Shown: positions 44,567-52,983, counted from the first letter of the stretch. The stretch: DNA of 64,000 nt from JASLEW01 sp035544895 (GCA_035544895.1 DASZZM010000031.1:124001-188000), one strand, 5' to 3'. The notes: generated by a model from the letters alone, not told the origin. Numbers and translations: made by a program.

Positions 44567-45062
44567 GGGGCCGTTCGATGCCGTGGCAGCGTGCGGGGCC
44601 CACATTCCTGTCGCCGACTCCGGTGCCATTCTCCTGGTCCGCGGGCGTGGACCTTCCGTCCCGAGCCATTCCCATTCTCCTGGTCGGTGAGCCTGGATCG
44701 CCGCCTTGACTCGATGGGCAACGACTTCCATCAGCCCGCGTCCTATGCTCCTGGCTGCTGGGACTGGCGATGCTTGAGCCGCCAGCCAGGTCCAAGGTCC
44801 ACTCGGGTAAGGCCATCCAGGTAAGGGTCAAGATCCGTCTTCCGCCGCCAGCCGTTCGCGGCTCAGGCACCGGCAAGCCCCGCTGCCATCGTCGAGGAAA
44901 AGAAGCTCTGGGCCGCCCTTGGCACCGGTCCCTCGCGGCGCCTCGGCACTGAGACGGACACTCGCACGGTGCCGCGGCCAACGTCCTCGATCCTCGCGTG
45001 TCCTTGCGGCAACACCTTGGCAGACCACGACCGAGAACGCCGAGTGAGCTAAAATCCAGCCG
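44567..45062. other. Degenerate gene-free stretch
   Basis: About 500 bases without a convincing gene, upstream of the PIN remnant and before a DUF4258 gene. The 14-mer CCATTCTCCTGGTC occurs twice about 40 bases apart (near 44629 and 44669). It probably holds the decayed remains of the lost toxin-antitoxin module. TAAAAT (45050-45055) near the right edge could be the -10 of the next gene. Confidence 0.4.
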
Positions 45063-45347
45063 GTGCGGCTACGCTTCTTTGTCGATCCTGAGACCGGGGC
45101 GCCGCATATCTGGAACCATGGCGTCGCTGAAGATGAGGTCGAAGCCATCCTGCGCCAGCCAGGCGAGGATCGCCGAGGCAGTGACAACTCGCGAGTGGCC
45201 ATTGGTCAGACGCCCGCAGGCCGCTACCTCCGAGTTGTCTACGTCCGCGACCCTGATCCGCAGAGCTTCTTTGTGGTCACCGCCTACGAACTCAGCGGCC
45301 AGCCTCTGACAGCCTACCAACGGCGCAAGCGCAAGAAGGGACGATGA
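45063..45347 (+). CDS. DUF4258-like toxin candidate
   Basis: A 94-residue protein starting at GTG 45063. Its pattern (LRFFVDPETGAPHIWNHGV, DEVEAILRQPGED, SRVAIGQTPAGRYLRVVYV and VVTAYEL) is that of the DUF4258/BrnT-like RelE-fold group, which act as toxins in type II systems. The C-terminus is very basic (RRKRKKGR). No ribosome site is present; TAAAAT ends 7 bases before the GTG, so the message may be leaderless. The next gene overlaps its stop and is the likely antitoxin. Confidence 0.75.
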   Translation: MRLRFFVDPETGAPHIWNHGVAEDEVEAILRQPGEDRRGSDNSRVAIGQTPAGRYLRVVYVRDPDPQSFFVVTAYELSGQPLTAYQRRKRKKGR

Positions 45348-45538
45348 TGCCGAAGAAAGAGTTTCCCCCGGGCTGGGACGAACAGCGGGTGCGCGAGTTG
45401 ATCGCCCACTATGAAAGCCAGACCGAGGAAGAGGCCGTCGCCGAAGACGAAGCGGCGTTTGAGCACCGGACCACCAGCATGGTCGAGGTGCCAAACGAAC
45501 TGCTTCCCGCGGTGCGCGAGCTACTCGGCAAGCGCTGA
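45344..45538 (+). CDS. Small acidic partner (antitoxin candidate)
   Basis: A 64-residue acidic protein (63 from the second ATG at 45347). WDEQRVRELIAHYESQTEEE, AVAEDEAAFE and MVEVPNELLPAVRELLGK give it the helical, charged look of antitoxins that pair with DUF4258/BrnT-like proteins. It overlaps the stop of the preceding gene by 4 bases, so the two are translationally coupled. There is no recognised DNA-binding domain. Confidence 0.7.
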   Translation: MMPKKEFPPGWDEQRVRELIAHYESQTEEEAVAEDEAAFEHRTTSMVEVPNELLPAVRELLGKR

Positions 45539-45759
45539 GCCGATCGCGAGCGGCCAGCTTTCGACGGAAGTACTTCGCAGTGCGCATCCTGGGGGTTCGC
45601 GGGTGATGGGGGTCGTGAGCGTCACGAAACCTCACTGTACGAACGGGTAGCAGGAGGCCCTCACGCGCTCTGCGGCAGCGTGCCGGCAGACCGAGACAGC
45701 TCTGCTGGCAGGGGACGGCTCGATGCCAAGCTGCCGAGACCGGCCTGAGGTGAGACGAC

Positions 45760-45948
45760 TCATCGGGACGGGTCCTGCCGGCCGCGCCGATCGCTGAGCC
45801 GCGCGTCGATCTCATCCCACGAGAGGAGGCGGCCTCCTTTGGCGATATGGCGCTGCCGGATCTCCCACAGCCGCCGCCCCAGCGAGGTGCGGGGGTGAAA
45901 CGTGCCGCTGTCTTCGATGGGAGGTGGCTCCTTCAACCGGTTGCCCAT
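45760..45948 (-). CDS. Small hypothetical protein, antitoxin-like
   Basis: A 62-residue protein with TSLGRRLWEIRQRHIAKGG and RLLSWDEIDARLSDRRG. Short proteins with this LWEIRxR...GGxLLxWDEI pattern are frequent near toxin genes, but no toxin follows it here. The frame is isolated on the minus strand between a DUF4258 pair and mqnP. It may be real or an orphan remnant. Confidence 0.5.
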   Translation of the reverse strand: MGNRLKEPPPIEDSGTFHPRTSLGRRLWEIRQRHIAKGGRLLSWDEIDARLSDRRGRQDPSR

Positions 45949-46089
45949 TCCCGGCCCCGTTTCTTTGCAGAGACTCGTCCATGGCCTAATCAGGATGTTA
46001 GCAGATAGGAGCGTATCTTAGCGAAGGATTGAGGCCAAGAGGTGGCTAGAGATAAGCCACAAGCCATTTAAAACAGGGAGCTTAGGCGT

Positions 46090-47013
46090 ATGACAGCGAA
46101 GACCATCATAGAACGGGTTAGGACGGTGCTCATTATGATCAAGTTCGAGCACACCCTCTTCGCTCTCCCCTTTGCCTTCATGGGCATGCTCCTCGCGGCC
46201 CGCGGGTGGCCGCCCTTGCGCACGGTCTGCTGGATCGTCGTGGCCATGGTTGGGGCGCGCAGCGCGGCCATGGGCTGGAACCGCCTGGTGGACCGCCGCA
46301 TCGACGCCGCGAACCCGCGCACCGCCGGCCGCGCCCTTCCCGCCGGCCTCGTCGCACCGCGCTTCGTCGCCCTCTTCGTCGCCGCCAGCGCCGCGCTCCT
46401 GGTGCTCGCCGCCTGGCAGCTCAACCCGCTCGCCCTCGCCCTTTCGCCGGTCGCGCTCGCCGTCCTCCTTCTCTACTCCTACACCAAGCGTTTCACCTGG
46501 GCCTCCCATCTCATCCTCGGGCTCGCTCTCTCCGGGGCGCCGCTCGGGGCCTGGATCGCGGTGCGCGGCGACGTCACCGCGGTGCCTCTCCTCCTCGCCG
46601 CCGCCGTCCTCCTCTGGGTGGCCGGCTTCGACGTCCTCTATGCCCTGCAGGACCTCGACTTCGACCGCCGCGCCGGGCTGTTCTCGATCCCGGTGCGCTT
46701 TGGCGTCACCGGCGCGCTCATCCTGTCGGCGGCCCTTCACGCGGGAATGCTTCTCCTCCTCGCGCTGCTGCCCCGCGCTTATGGAGGGGGGGGAGGGGTG
46801 GGCGGGGGGGGCGACGGGGGGCGCGAGGCGGGGCCGGGCCTCGGCGCCGCCTACTGGCTGGGCTGGGCAGGCTGCCTCGCCCTCATCTCCTACCAGCATT
46901 GGGTGGTGCGGCCGCGCGATCTCTCTCGGCTCGACGCGGCCTTCTTCCAGGCCAACGGCACACTCGCCGTCTGGCTCTTCGCCACCACCGCTGTTGCTAT
47001 ACTCTGGCCGTGA
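46090..47013 (+). CDS. mqnP: UbiA-type prenyltransferase of menaquinone synthesis (MqnP-like)
   Basis: A 307-residue membrane prenyltransferase with about eight helices. The first Asp-rich site is the NRLVDRRIDAANPRT segment and the second is YALQDLDFDRRAGLFSIP, both of the UbiA family. KFEHTLFALPFAFMG near the start is typical. mqnE follows 10 bases downstream, so attachment of the isoprenoid tail to the futalosine-pathway naphthoate is the probable reaction. A Gly-rich insert (GGGGGVGGGGDGG) in a loop near residue 237 is unusual. Confidence 0.9.
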   Translation: MTAKTIIERVRTVLIMIKFEHTLFALPFAFMGMLLAARGWPPLRTVCWIVVAMVGARSAAMGWNRLVDRRIDAANPRTAGRALPAGLVAPRFVALFVAASAALLVLAAWQLNPLALALSPVALAVLLLYSYTKRFTWASHLILGLALSGAPLGAWIAVRGDVTAVPLLLAAAVLLWVAGFDVLYALQDLDFDRRAGLFSIPVRFGVTGALILSAALHAGMLLLLALLPRAYGGGGGVGGGGDGGREAGPGLGAAYWLGWAGCLALISYQHWVVRPRDLSRLDAAFFQANGTLAVWLFATTAVAILWP

Positions 47014-47023
47014 GACCGCGCCC

Positions 47024-48181
47024 ATGAACGCACTGCTCAAGACCTTGCCGGAAAGCCTCGCCCAGGCCATCGACCCGGCCACCTATCCGGCGCCGCTCGC
47101 CGGGATCGCCGCCAAAGTGCGCGATGGCGTCCGCCTCGACGCCGCCGATGCCCTGGTCTGCCTGACCACGCCGCACCTTCTGCCGCTCGGCCGGCTGGCC
47201 GACACGGTGCGGCGCAAGCTGCACGGCAACCTCACCTACTACAACATCAACCGCCACATCAATCCGACCAACGTCTGCGTCTACACCTACAACTGCAAGT
47301 TCTGCAGCTTCGCCGCTCTTCCCGGCGAGAGCCACGCCTGGGAGATGAGCCACGAGGACGTCTACGCGCACGCGGCCGACCAGGGAGGCAACAGCGTTAC
47401 CGAGTTCCACATCGTGGGCGGCCTGCATCCGGACCTCTCGCTAGACTGGTACCTCGAGATGCTACGCGGCCTCAAGCAGCGCTTTCCCAACGCCCACCTC
47501 AAGGCCTTCACCGCCATCGAGGTCGGTTGGTTCGCCAAGCGCGAGAAGCTGCCGCTCGAGGAGGTGCTGCGCCGCCTGCGTGACGCCGGCCTGGGATCGC
47601 TGCCGGGTGGCGGCGCCGAGATCTTCCACCCCGAGGTGCGCGAGATCATCTGCGACGGCAAGCTCGACGCCGGCGAGTGGCTCGAAGTCCACCGCACCGC
47701 CCACCGCATGGGCATCAAGAGCAACTGCACCATGCTCTATGGCCACGTCGAGCGGCCCGAGCACAAAGTCGACCACCTGCTGCGCCTTCGCGAGCTCCAG
47801 GACGAGACGGGGGGCTTCAACGCCTTCATCCCGCTCGCCTACCACCCCGAGAACAACTACATGGGGCTCCAGTACCACACCACCGGACAGGACGACCTGC
47901 GCCACATCGCCGCCGCGCGGCTGGTGCTCGACAACATCCCGCACATCAAGGCGTACTGGGTGATGGTCACGCCCAAGCTCGCCCAGGTGGCCCTGCGCTT
48001 CGGCGCCGACGACATGGACGGCACCATCGTCGAGGAAAAGATCTACCACATGGCAGGCGCCGGCACCGCCCAGCAGCTCAGCCGCCCCGAGCTCGAGCGG
48101 ATCGTGCGCGAGGCGGGCTTCGTGCCGGTCGAGCGCGACACGCTCTACAACCCAATCGCTCCGGCGGCCGCCGCGAGTTGA
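47024..48181 (+). CDS. mqnE: Aminofutalosine synthase (radical SAM) MqnE
   Basis: A 385-residue radical SAM enzyme that joins a chorismate-derived compound and SAM to give aminofutalosine, the first step of alternative menaquinone synthesis. RHINPTNVCVYTYNCKFCSF, then FHIVGGLHPDLSLDWYLEML and GGGAEIFHPEVREIICDGK, match MqnE. The cluster cysteines are C85, C91 and C94, giving C-x5-C-x2-C; the usual spacing is C-x3-C-x2-C, so there are two extra residues. The end has a DDMDGTIVEEKIYHMAGA motif. The gene follows mqnP by 10 bases and its stop overlaps the TTG of the next gene. Confidence 0.93.
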   Translation: MNALLKTLPESLAQAIDPATYPAPLAGIAAKVRDGVRLDAADALVCLTTPHLLPLGRLADTVRRKLHGNLTYYNINRHINPTNVCVYTYNCKFCSFAALPGESHAWEMSHEDVYAHAADQGGNSVTEFHIVGGLHPDLSLDWYLEMLRGLKQRFPNAHLKAFTAIEVGWFAKREKLPLEEVLRRLRDAGLGSLPGGGAEIFHPEVREIICDGKLDAGEWLEVHRTAHRMGIKSNCTMLYGHVERPEHKVDHLLRLRELQDETGGFNAFIPLAYHPENNYMGLQYHTTGQDDLRHIAAARLVLDNIPHIKAYWVMVTPKLAQVALRFGADDMDGTIVEEKIYHMAGAGTAQQLSRPELERIVREAGFVPVERDTLYNPIAPAAAAS

Positions 48182-48828
48182 GCCCCGACTCGCTCGGTTT
48201 CCACTACCTGGCGGTTGACGGCCCGATCGGGGTCGGCAAGACCACGCTCGTCGAGATGCTGGCCCGCCGCTACGAGGGGGTGAAGATCCTCGAAGACGTC
48301 GACAACCCCTTCCTCGTGGACTTCTACCGCGACCGGCCAGGCGCCGCCTTCCAGACCGAGCTCTACTTCCTGCTCTCGCGCTACAAGCAGCAGCGCGACG
48401 TCGCCCAGCGCGGGCTCTTCGACCGCCTCCTGCTGGCCGATTACACCTTTCAGAAGAGCCGCATCTTCGCCTACCTCAACCTCAGCGACGACGAGCTGCT
48501 GCTTTTCGACAAGCTCTATGCCCTGCTCGAGCCCCAGGTGCCCGTTCCGGACCTCGTGATCTACCTCGTTGCCGACGTCGACACCTGCATGGAGCGTATC
48601 CGGAAACGGGCGCGCAGCGTCGAGAAGATGATCGCCGACGAATACCTGGCAGAGTTGATCGACGCCTACAATCACTACTATCATTACTACGTCCGGTCCC
48701 CGCTGCTGGTGGTCGACACGCGGCACATGAACTTCCCCCAGCGGCCGCAGGACTTCGAGGAGCTGCTGCACCGGCTCGCGAAGCCCATGAAGGGGACCGA
48801 GTACTTTCAGCCGCTTGGATCCCACTAG
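48178..48828 (+). CDS. Deoxynucleoside kinase (dAdo/dGuo type)
   Basis: A 216-residue kinase that salvages deoxynucleosides. The P-loop is GPIGVGKTT in LAVDGPIGVGKTTLVEMLA, followed by the substrate region RGLFDRLLLADYTFQKSRIF (the DR motif) and the lid RIRKRARSVEKM. The start is a TTG overlapping the mqnE stop (TTGA). Function fits the deoxyadenosine/deoxyguanosine kinase family. An intrinsic terminator follows about 170 bases later. Confidence 0.9.
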   Translation: MSPDSLGFHYLAVDGPIGVGKTTLVEMLARRYEGVKILEDVDNPFLVDFYRDRPGAAFQTELYFLLSRYKQQRDVAQRGLFDRLLLADYTFQKSRIFAYLNLSDDELLLFDKLYALLEPQVPVPDLVIYLVADVDTCMERIRKRARSVEKMIADEYLAELIDAYNHYYHYYVRSPLLVVDTRHMNFPQRPQDFEELLHRLAKPMKGTEYFQPLGSH

Positions 48829-48996
48829 CCCGCCGACCTCCGCCGCCGGCAGCGGCAACCGCGGAGGCGCCCCGGGCCCGGGACCGAGACGGGATCTCCA
48901 GCGCCCCGCGGCGCGCGGCCGGCCACAGAAGGCCTGATCCCCAGGACAGGCACTTCGCGGCCCAGCCGGCAGCGCGCCCAGCCCCGGCGCGCGCCG

Positions 48997-49036
48997 AGCC
49001 CTTCCGTCTCTCCAGGCGGAAGGGCTTTTGGTTTTT
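48997..49036 (+). terminator. Intrinsic terminator before panB
   Basis: AGCCCTTCCG (48997-49006) and CGGAAGGGCT (49017-49026) form a perfect 10-base stem with a 10-base loop, followed by TTTGGTTTTT. It is the clearest Rho-independent terminator in the window. It could end the mqnP-mqnE-kinase unit or act as an attenuator in a long panB leader; the position 114 bases before panB allows either. Confidence 0.8.
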
Positions 49037-49065
49037 CAGGCGCGCCGCACGCGGTCTTTCGGCAA

Positions 49066-49087
49066 GCGCCGGGTCCCAACCCGGCGC
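49066..49087 (+). promoter_or_regulatory. Hairpin in the panB leader
   Basis: GCGCCGGGT (49066-49074) and ACCCGGCGC (49079-49087) form a perfect 9-base stem with loop CCCA. Another potential stem, CCGGC/GCCGG, follows at about 49095-49109. Together with the terminator just upstream they make a structured 5' region ahead of panB; whether it is a regulatory RNA is not shown. Confidence 0.45.
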
Positions 49088-49149
49088 GGGGGCACCGGCC
49101 GGGAGCCGGAACACCCGATGCCGCCACGGAGCGCCAAAAGGAGATCGCC

Positions 49150-50025
49150 ATGGGCAAGTCAGGTCCGGCAGCAGACCAGCTCAAGAGCATCACCGTTCCG
49201 TGGGTAGCCGCCGCGCGCCAGCGGCAGGACCAGCCGCCGCTGGTCATGGTGACCGCGTACGACTACCCCCAGGGCCGCACCGCCGATGCCGCCGGCGCCG
49301 ACATCGTGCTGGTCGGCGACTCGCTGGCCATGGTGGTCCTCGGCCATCCCGACACCCTGACGGTCACCATGGAGGAGATGCTGCACCACACTCGTGCGGT
49401 GCGGCGCGGCGTCAAGCGCGCACTCCTCGTCGGCGACATGCCGTACGGTTCGTTCCACCTGGGGACCGAGCAGGCGGTCGGCAACGCCATCCGCTTCGTC
49501 AAGGAGGCCGGGGCCCAGGCGGTCAAGATCGAGGGCGCGCGGCCCGACCTGATCAAGGCGATGATCGCCGCCGAGGTTCCGGTCATGGCCCACCTCGGCC
49601 TTACCCCGCAGTCGCTGCACCGCCTGGGCGGCTTCAAAGTCCAGGGCCGCGAGGCAGCCGCCCGCCAGGCCATCCTGGAAGCGGCGCTGGCGGCCGAGCA
49701 GGCCGGCGCCTTCTCGCTGGTCCTCGAGTGCGTGCCCGCCGACCTGGCGGCCCAGATCACCGAGCGCCTCGCCATCCCGACCATCGGCATCGGGGCCGGG
49801 CCGCGCTGCGCCGGCCAGGTTCTCGTCTACCACGACCTCCTGGGTCTCGAGGAGCGGATCGCGCCGCGTTTCGTGCGCCGCTACGCCGAGCTGGGCCACC
49901 TCTCCCGCGAGGCCATCGAGCGTTTCGCCGCCGACGTGCGCGCCGGCCGCTTCCCGGCCCCCGAGGAGAGCTATGGCGACCTGTCGCGGGCGGCGGCCGA
50001 CGCCGTCCAGAAGCTCTACGGCTAA
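49150..50025 (+). CDS. panB: 3-methyl-2-oxobutanoate hydroxymethyltransferase PanB
   Basis: A 291-residue enzyme that makes ketopantoate from 2-oxoisovalerate, the first step toward pantothenate. Landmarks are MVTAYDYPQGRTADAAGADI, the metal-binding GDSLAMVVLGH, MPYGSFH, and VKIEGARP followed by VPVMAHLGLTPQS. AAGGAG lies 7 bases before the ATG. The order panB-panC-panD shows a complete pantothenate operon. It follows a structured leader with a terminator. Confidence 0.97.
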   Translation: MGKSGPAADQLKSITVPWVAAARQRQDQPPLVMVTAYDYPQGRTADAAGADIVLVGDSLAMVVLGHPDTLTVTMEEMLHHTRAVRRGVKRALLVGDMPYGSFHLGTEQAVGNAIRFVKEAGAQAVKIEGARPDLIKAMIAAEVPVMAHLGLTPQSLHRLGGFKVQGREAAARQAILEAALAAEQAGAFSLVLECVPADLAAQITERLAIPTIGIGAGPRCAGQVLVYHDLLGLEERIAPRFVRRYAELGHLSREAIERFAADVRAGRFPAPEESYGDLSRAAADAVQKLYG

Positions 50026-50167
50026 GACGGCCCAGGTCGCACCCGGCCTGTGCGGGAAGGTCGGAGGCGGCAGGACCCGCCTGGCGGGGTCCCTGGCCGT
50101 TTCCCGGAGGCACCCGGGGTTCATGGCCGGGCGGCACGGCCAGGCAAGGGCGAGAGAGGACATGCGG

Positions 50168-51034
50168 ATGCTCAGGGCACGAGACGTCGCGGCTCTCCGC
50201 GGTCAGGTCGCCGCCTGGCGCCAGGCCGGCGCCACCATCGGCTTCGTGCCGACCATGGGGGCGCTCCACGACGGCCACCTGTCGCTGGTCCGGCTGGCCC
50301 GCGAGCGCTGCGCCCGCGTCGTCGCCTCGGTCTTCGTCAACCCCGCCCAGTTCGGGCCGGGCGAAGACTTCGCCCGCTATCCGCGCCAGCCCGAGCGCGA
50401 CGCCGAGCTCCTCGTCGCCGCCGGCTGCGATCTCCTTTTCGAGCCGGCGGTCGAGACCGTCTACCCTCCGGGCCATGCGATCGCCGTCGATCCCGGCGGC
50501 CCGGCCGAGGGGCTCGAAGGCGCTTGCCGGCCGGGGCACTTCCGCGGCGTCGCGACTGTCGTCACCGCGCTGCTCAACATGGCGCAGCCGGACGTCGCGG
50601 TCTTCGGCGAGAAGGACGCTCAGCAGCTCGCCGTGGTGCGGCGCCTGGTGCGCGACCTCCACCTCCCGGTCGAGATCGTCGCCGGCCCGACCATCCGCGA
50701 GCCGGACGGACTCGCGATGTCCTCGCGCAACGTCTTCCTCTCGCCCGCCGAGCGCCGCGCCGCCCCGGTCCTGCATTGCGCCCTGGTCGCCGCCGAGCGT
50801 GCCATTGCCGCCGGCGAGCGCCGCGGCGACCAGCTACGCCGGCGGCTGCGCGAAGTCCTCGCCGGCGAGCCTTTGGCGCGGGTGGACTACGCCGAGGCGG
50901 TGGATGCCGACACTTTCAAACCGGTCGCCGAGGTGCGCGGCCGGCTCGTCCTTCCCCTGGCGGTGCACATCGGGGGAACGCGATTGATCGACAACTTCCA
51001 ACTGGCGGTCGACAGCCGTCCGCCTGCGGGGTAA
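50168..51034 (+). CDS. panC: Pantothenate synthetase PanC
   Basis: A 288-residue ligase that joins pantoate and beta-alanine. The ATP-binding HIGH-like motif is GALHDGHLSLVR after FVPTM. SVFVNPAQFGPGEDFARYPR, LEGACRPGHFRGV and VFGEKDAQQLAVV are conserved, and the KMSKS-like loop appears as MSSRNVFLSP. Starts at 50162 and 50168 are both in frame; AGAGGA is 7 bases before the second, which I use. It is separated from panB by about 140 bases and from panD by 6. Confidence 0.96.
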   Translation: MLRARDVAALRGQVAAWRQAGATIGFVPTMGALHDGHLSLVRLARERCARVVASVFVNPAQFGPGEDFARYPRQPERDAELLVAAGCDLLFEPAVETVYPPGHAIAVDPGGPAEGLEGACRPGHFRGVATVVTALLNMAQPDVAVFGEKDAQQLAVVRRLVRDLHLPVEIVAGPTIREPDGLAMSSRNVFLSPAERRAAPVLHCALVAAERAIAAGERRGDQLRRRLREVLAGEPLARVDYAEAVDADTFKPVAEVRGRLVLPLAVHIGGTRLIDNFQLAVDSRPPAG

Positions 51035-51040
51035 CAAATC

Positions 51041-51451
51041 ATGCAGCGCACACTGCTCAAGTCCAAGATCCACCGCGCGACGGTGACCGAGGCCGACCTC
51101 GACTACCAGGGATCGGTGACGCTCGACCCGCTGCTCATGGCGGCCGCCGACCTGCTCTCCTGGGAGCGCGTGGAGATCTACAACGTCACCAACGGCGAGC
51201 GTTTCGCCACCTACGCCATCCCGGGCCGGCCGGGCGCCGGCGAGGTGGTGCTCAACGGCGCCGCTGCCCACAAGGTCAAGCCCGGCCACCTCGTCATCGT
51301 GGCCAGCTACGCCTTCTACGACGAGCAAGCCGCCAAGTCCCACCAGCCGGCCCTCGTCTTCGTCGACGACGCCAACCACATCGTGCGGCAGAGCGGACCG
51401 CGGGCTGCCCTCGGGGACTCCGGGATGCCTCTGGAGCCAGCCGGGTTTTGA
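51041..51451 (+). CDS. panD: Aspartate 1-decarboxylase PanD
   Basis: A 136-residue pyruvoyl enzyme that makes beta-alanine. The self-cleavage site is Gly-Ser in DYQGSVTLDP, with serine 25 converted to the pyruvoyl group. VTNGERFATYAI and LNGAAAHKVKPGHLVIV are typical. Start 6 bases after panC. The C-terminal 15 residues go beyond the conserved domain. Confidence 0.97.
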   Translation: MQRTLLKSKIHRATVTEADLDYQGSVTLDPLLMAAADLLSWERVEIYNVTNGERFATYAIPGRPGAGEVVLNGAAAHKVKPGHLVIVASYAFYDEQAAKSHQPALVFVDDANHIVRQSGPRAALGDSGMPLEPAGF

Positions 51452-51541
51452 TTCAGCCGGCCGGCCTGGCGGCCGGCGCGCCGGCGATGCGGGCCGGCAT
51501 GCTCGCAGGGTGGATGTAGAATCGAGCTCCAGGAGGTAGGA

Positions 51542-52351
51542 ATGGCTGCAACTCTCGAGACCGCCGCGCCCGCAACCGAGATCGAACCGCTCACCATCGC
51601 CGGGCGGACCTTCCGCTCGCGCCTCATCCTGGGCACCGGCAAGTACCGCGACTTCCCCACCATGGCCGCCGCCCTCGAGGCCTCCGGCACCGAGGTGGTG
51701 ACCGTCGCGCTGCGCCGGGTCAACCTCGACGAGCGGGGCAAGGGCTCGCTTCTCGACTTCGTCGATCCGCAGCGGTATCTCCTCCTGCCCAACACCGCCG
51801 CCTGCTACACCGCCGACGAGGCCATCCGCACCGCCCGCCTGGCGCGCGAGCTGGGCGGCTGGGAGTGGGTGAAGCTCGAAGTCATCGGCGACAAAAAGAC
51901 CCTGTTTCCGGACAATGTCGAGCTGCTGCGCGCCACCGAGCGGCTGGTCGCCGAGGGTTTCGTCGTCCTCGCCTACACCAACGACGACCCGGTGGTCTGC
52001 AAGCGCCTCGAAGAGCTGGGCGCCGCCGCCGTCATGCCCCTCGGCGCCCCGATCGGCTCCGGCATGGGCATCCGCAACCCCGCCAATCTGCGCATCATCC
52101 TCGAGCAGGCCCGCGTGCCGATCATCGTCGATGCCGGAGTCGGCACGGCCAGCGACGCCACCATCGCCATGGAGCTCGGCGCCGACGGCGTCCTCATGAA
52201 CACCGCCATCGCCGAAGCCGCCGACCCCCTCCGCATGGCCCGCGCCATGAAGCTCGCCGTCGAAGCCGGCTGGCTCGCCGCCCACGCCGGCCGCATCCCC
52301 CGCAAGCTCTACGCCTCCGCCTCCTCCCCCCTGACCGGCCTGATCGAGTAA
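51542..52351 (+). CDS. thiG: Thiazole synthase ThiG
   Basis: A 269-residue TIM-barrel enzyme forming the thiazole of thiamine. FRSRLILGTGKYRDF, the catalytic-lysine region WVKLEVIGDKKTLFPD, and VIVDAGVGTASDATIAMELGADGVLMNTAIA are characteristic. AGGAGGTAGG immediately precedes the ATG. No thiS, thiF or thiamine riboswitch is seen in the 90-base upstream gap, so it stands alone here. About 20 extra residues at the N-terminus are Ala/Glu rich. Confidence 0.95.
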   Translation: MAATLETAAPATEIEPLTIAGRTFRSRLILGTGKYRDFPTMAAALEASGTEVVTVALRRVNLDERGKGSLLDFVDPQRYLLLPNTAACYTADEAIRTARLARELGGWEWVKLEVIGDKKTLFPDNVELLRATERLVAEGFVVLAYTNDDPVVCKRLEELGAAAVMPLGAPIGSGMGIRNPANLRIILEQARVPIIVDAGVGTASDATIAMELGADGVLMNTAIAEAADPLRMARAMKLAVEAGWLAAHAGRIPRKLYASASSPLTGLIE

Positions 52352-52466
52352 GCCCGGCGGGCGCCCGGGCCACCCCTGCGCGCGCCCCCGAGTGCCCGAG
52401 ACCGCCCCTTGCGGCTCCTCGCGCCCTTCCTCTACAATCCGAGGTCCGCACGACGCCGTTCCTCGT

Positions 52467-52543
52467 GCACCCATAGCTCAACTGGATAGAGCGACAGCCT
52501 ACGGAGCTGTAGGTTGGGGGTTCGACTCCCTCTGGGTGCACCA
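52467..52543 (+). tRNA. tRNA-Arg (anticodon ACG)
   Basis: A full cloverleaf can be drawn. Acceptor GCACCCA pairs with TGGGTGC, the D-arm is AGCTCAACTGGATAGAGC, and the anticodon stem ACAGC/GCTGT encloses loop CTACGGA with anticodon ACG. The T-arm has the TTCGACT loop, and an encoded ACCA follows the acceptor. The anticodon reads CGN arginine codons after conversion to inosine. A broken integrase and toxin-antitoxin genes lie downstream, so this tRNA may be an island attachment site. Confidence 0.95.
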
Positions 52544-52546
52544 CCT

Positions 52547-52569
52547 AAGCCTAATAAATAAATAGGCTT
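52547..52569 (+). terminator. Hairpin after tRNA-Arg
   Basis: AAGCCTA (52547-52553) and TAGGCTT (52563-52569) form a 7-base stem with the AT-rich loop ATAAATAAA, four bases after the tRNA. There is only a short TT at the end; it may help end or process the tRNA transcript. Confidence 0.4.
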
Positions 52570-52682
52570 GCTCTGGACTACCCAAGCGGACCCTGGCTGA
52601 GAGACTCTGCCCAGGGGCGAATCAGGGGCGAAAGGGAACGCGTGCCCACGGCGGCGCGAAAAGAGGACCATTTGCAAGGGAA

Positions 52683-52704
52683 GCTGGTTTTCTGGAAAAC
52701 TGGC
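52683..52704. promoter_or_regulatory. Candidate operator of the second VapBC-like pair
   Basis: GCTGGTTTTCTGGAAAACTGGC is an imperfect palindrome (GTTTTC/GAAAAC core, 16 of 22 positions symmetric) ending 3 bases before the antitoxin ATG. The place suits autoregulation by the antitoxin. Confidence 0.4.
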
Positions 52705-52707
52705 CGC

Positions 52708-52980
52708 ATGAAAACCACGATTGAGTTCCCCGACGATCTCCTCACCGAGGTCAAGATCGAGGCGGCCCGCCAGCACAAGAAGCTCAAGGAGCTGGTGCCC
52801 GACCTCGTGCGCGCGGGCCTGCGCGCGAACCGAACGCTCGTGCCCGCAAAGAGCCGGGAGAGTGAGCAGTGGCTGGAGGAATGGGTAAGACTCGGGGAGG
52901 CCGCAACGAGGGGCCGGCCGCCGGGGCCGACAGCCACCGAGATCCTCGCTGCGGACCGCCGGCGACTCGAGAGCCGTTGA
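52708..52980 (+). CDS. Antitoxin (VapB-like)
   Basis: A 90-residue protein. The N-terminus MKTTIEFPDDLLTEVKIEAA is a ribbon-helix-helix DNA-binding segment of the kind found in VapB-type antitoxins; the rest is charged and ends ATEILAADRRRLESR. The frame opens at 52642, but the ATG at 52708 begins exactly at the conserved strand. The PIN toxin gene starts 3 bases after its stop. Confidence 0.85.
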   Translation: MKTTIEFPDDLLTEVKIEAARQHKKLKELVPDLVRAGLRANRTLVPAKSRESEQWLEEWVRLGEAATRGRPPGPTATEILAADRRRLESR

Positions 52981-52983
52981 GGT

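Noticed and set aside
50026..50167. The GGGGTCCCTGGCC-like text between panB and panC as another copy of the 18-bp palindrome
   Set aside because: It differs at several positions and does not form the GCCGGG/CCCGGC stem.
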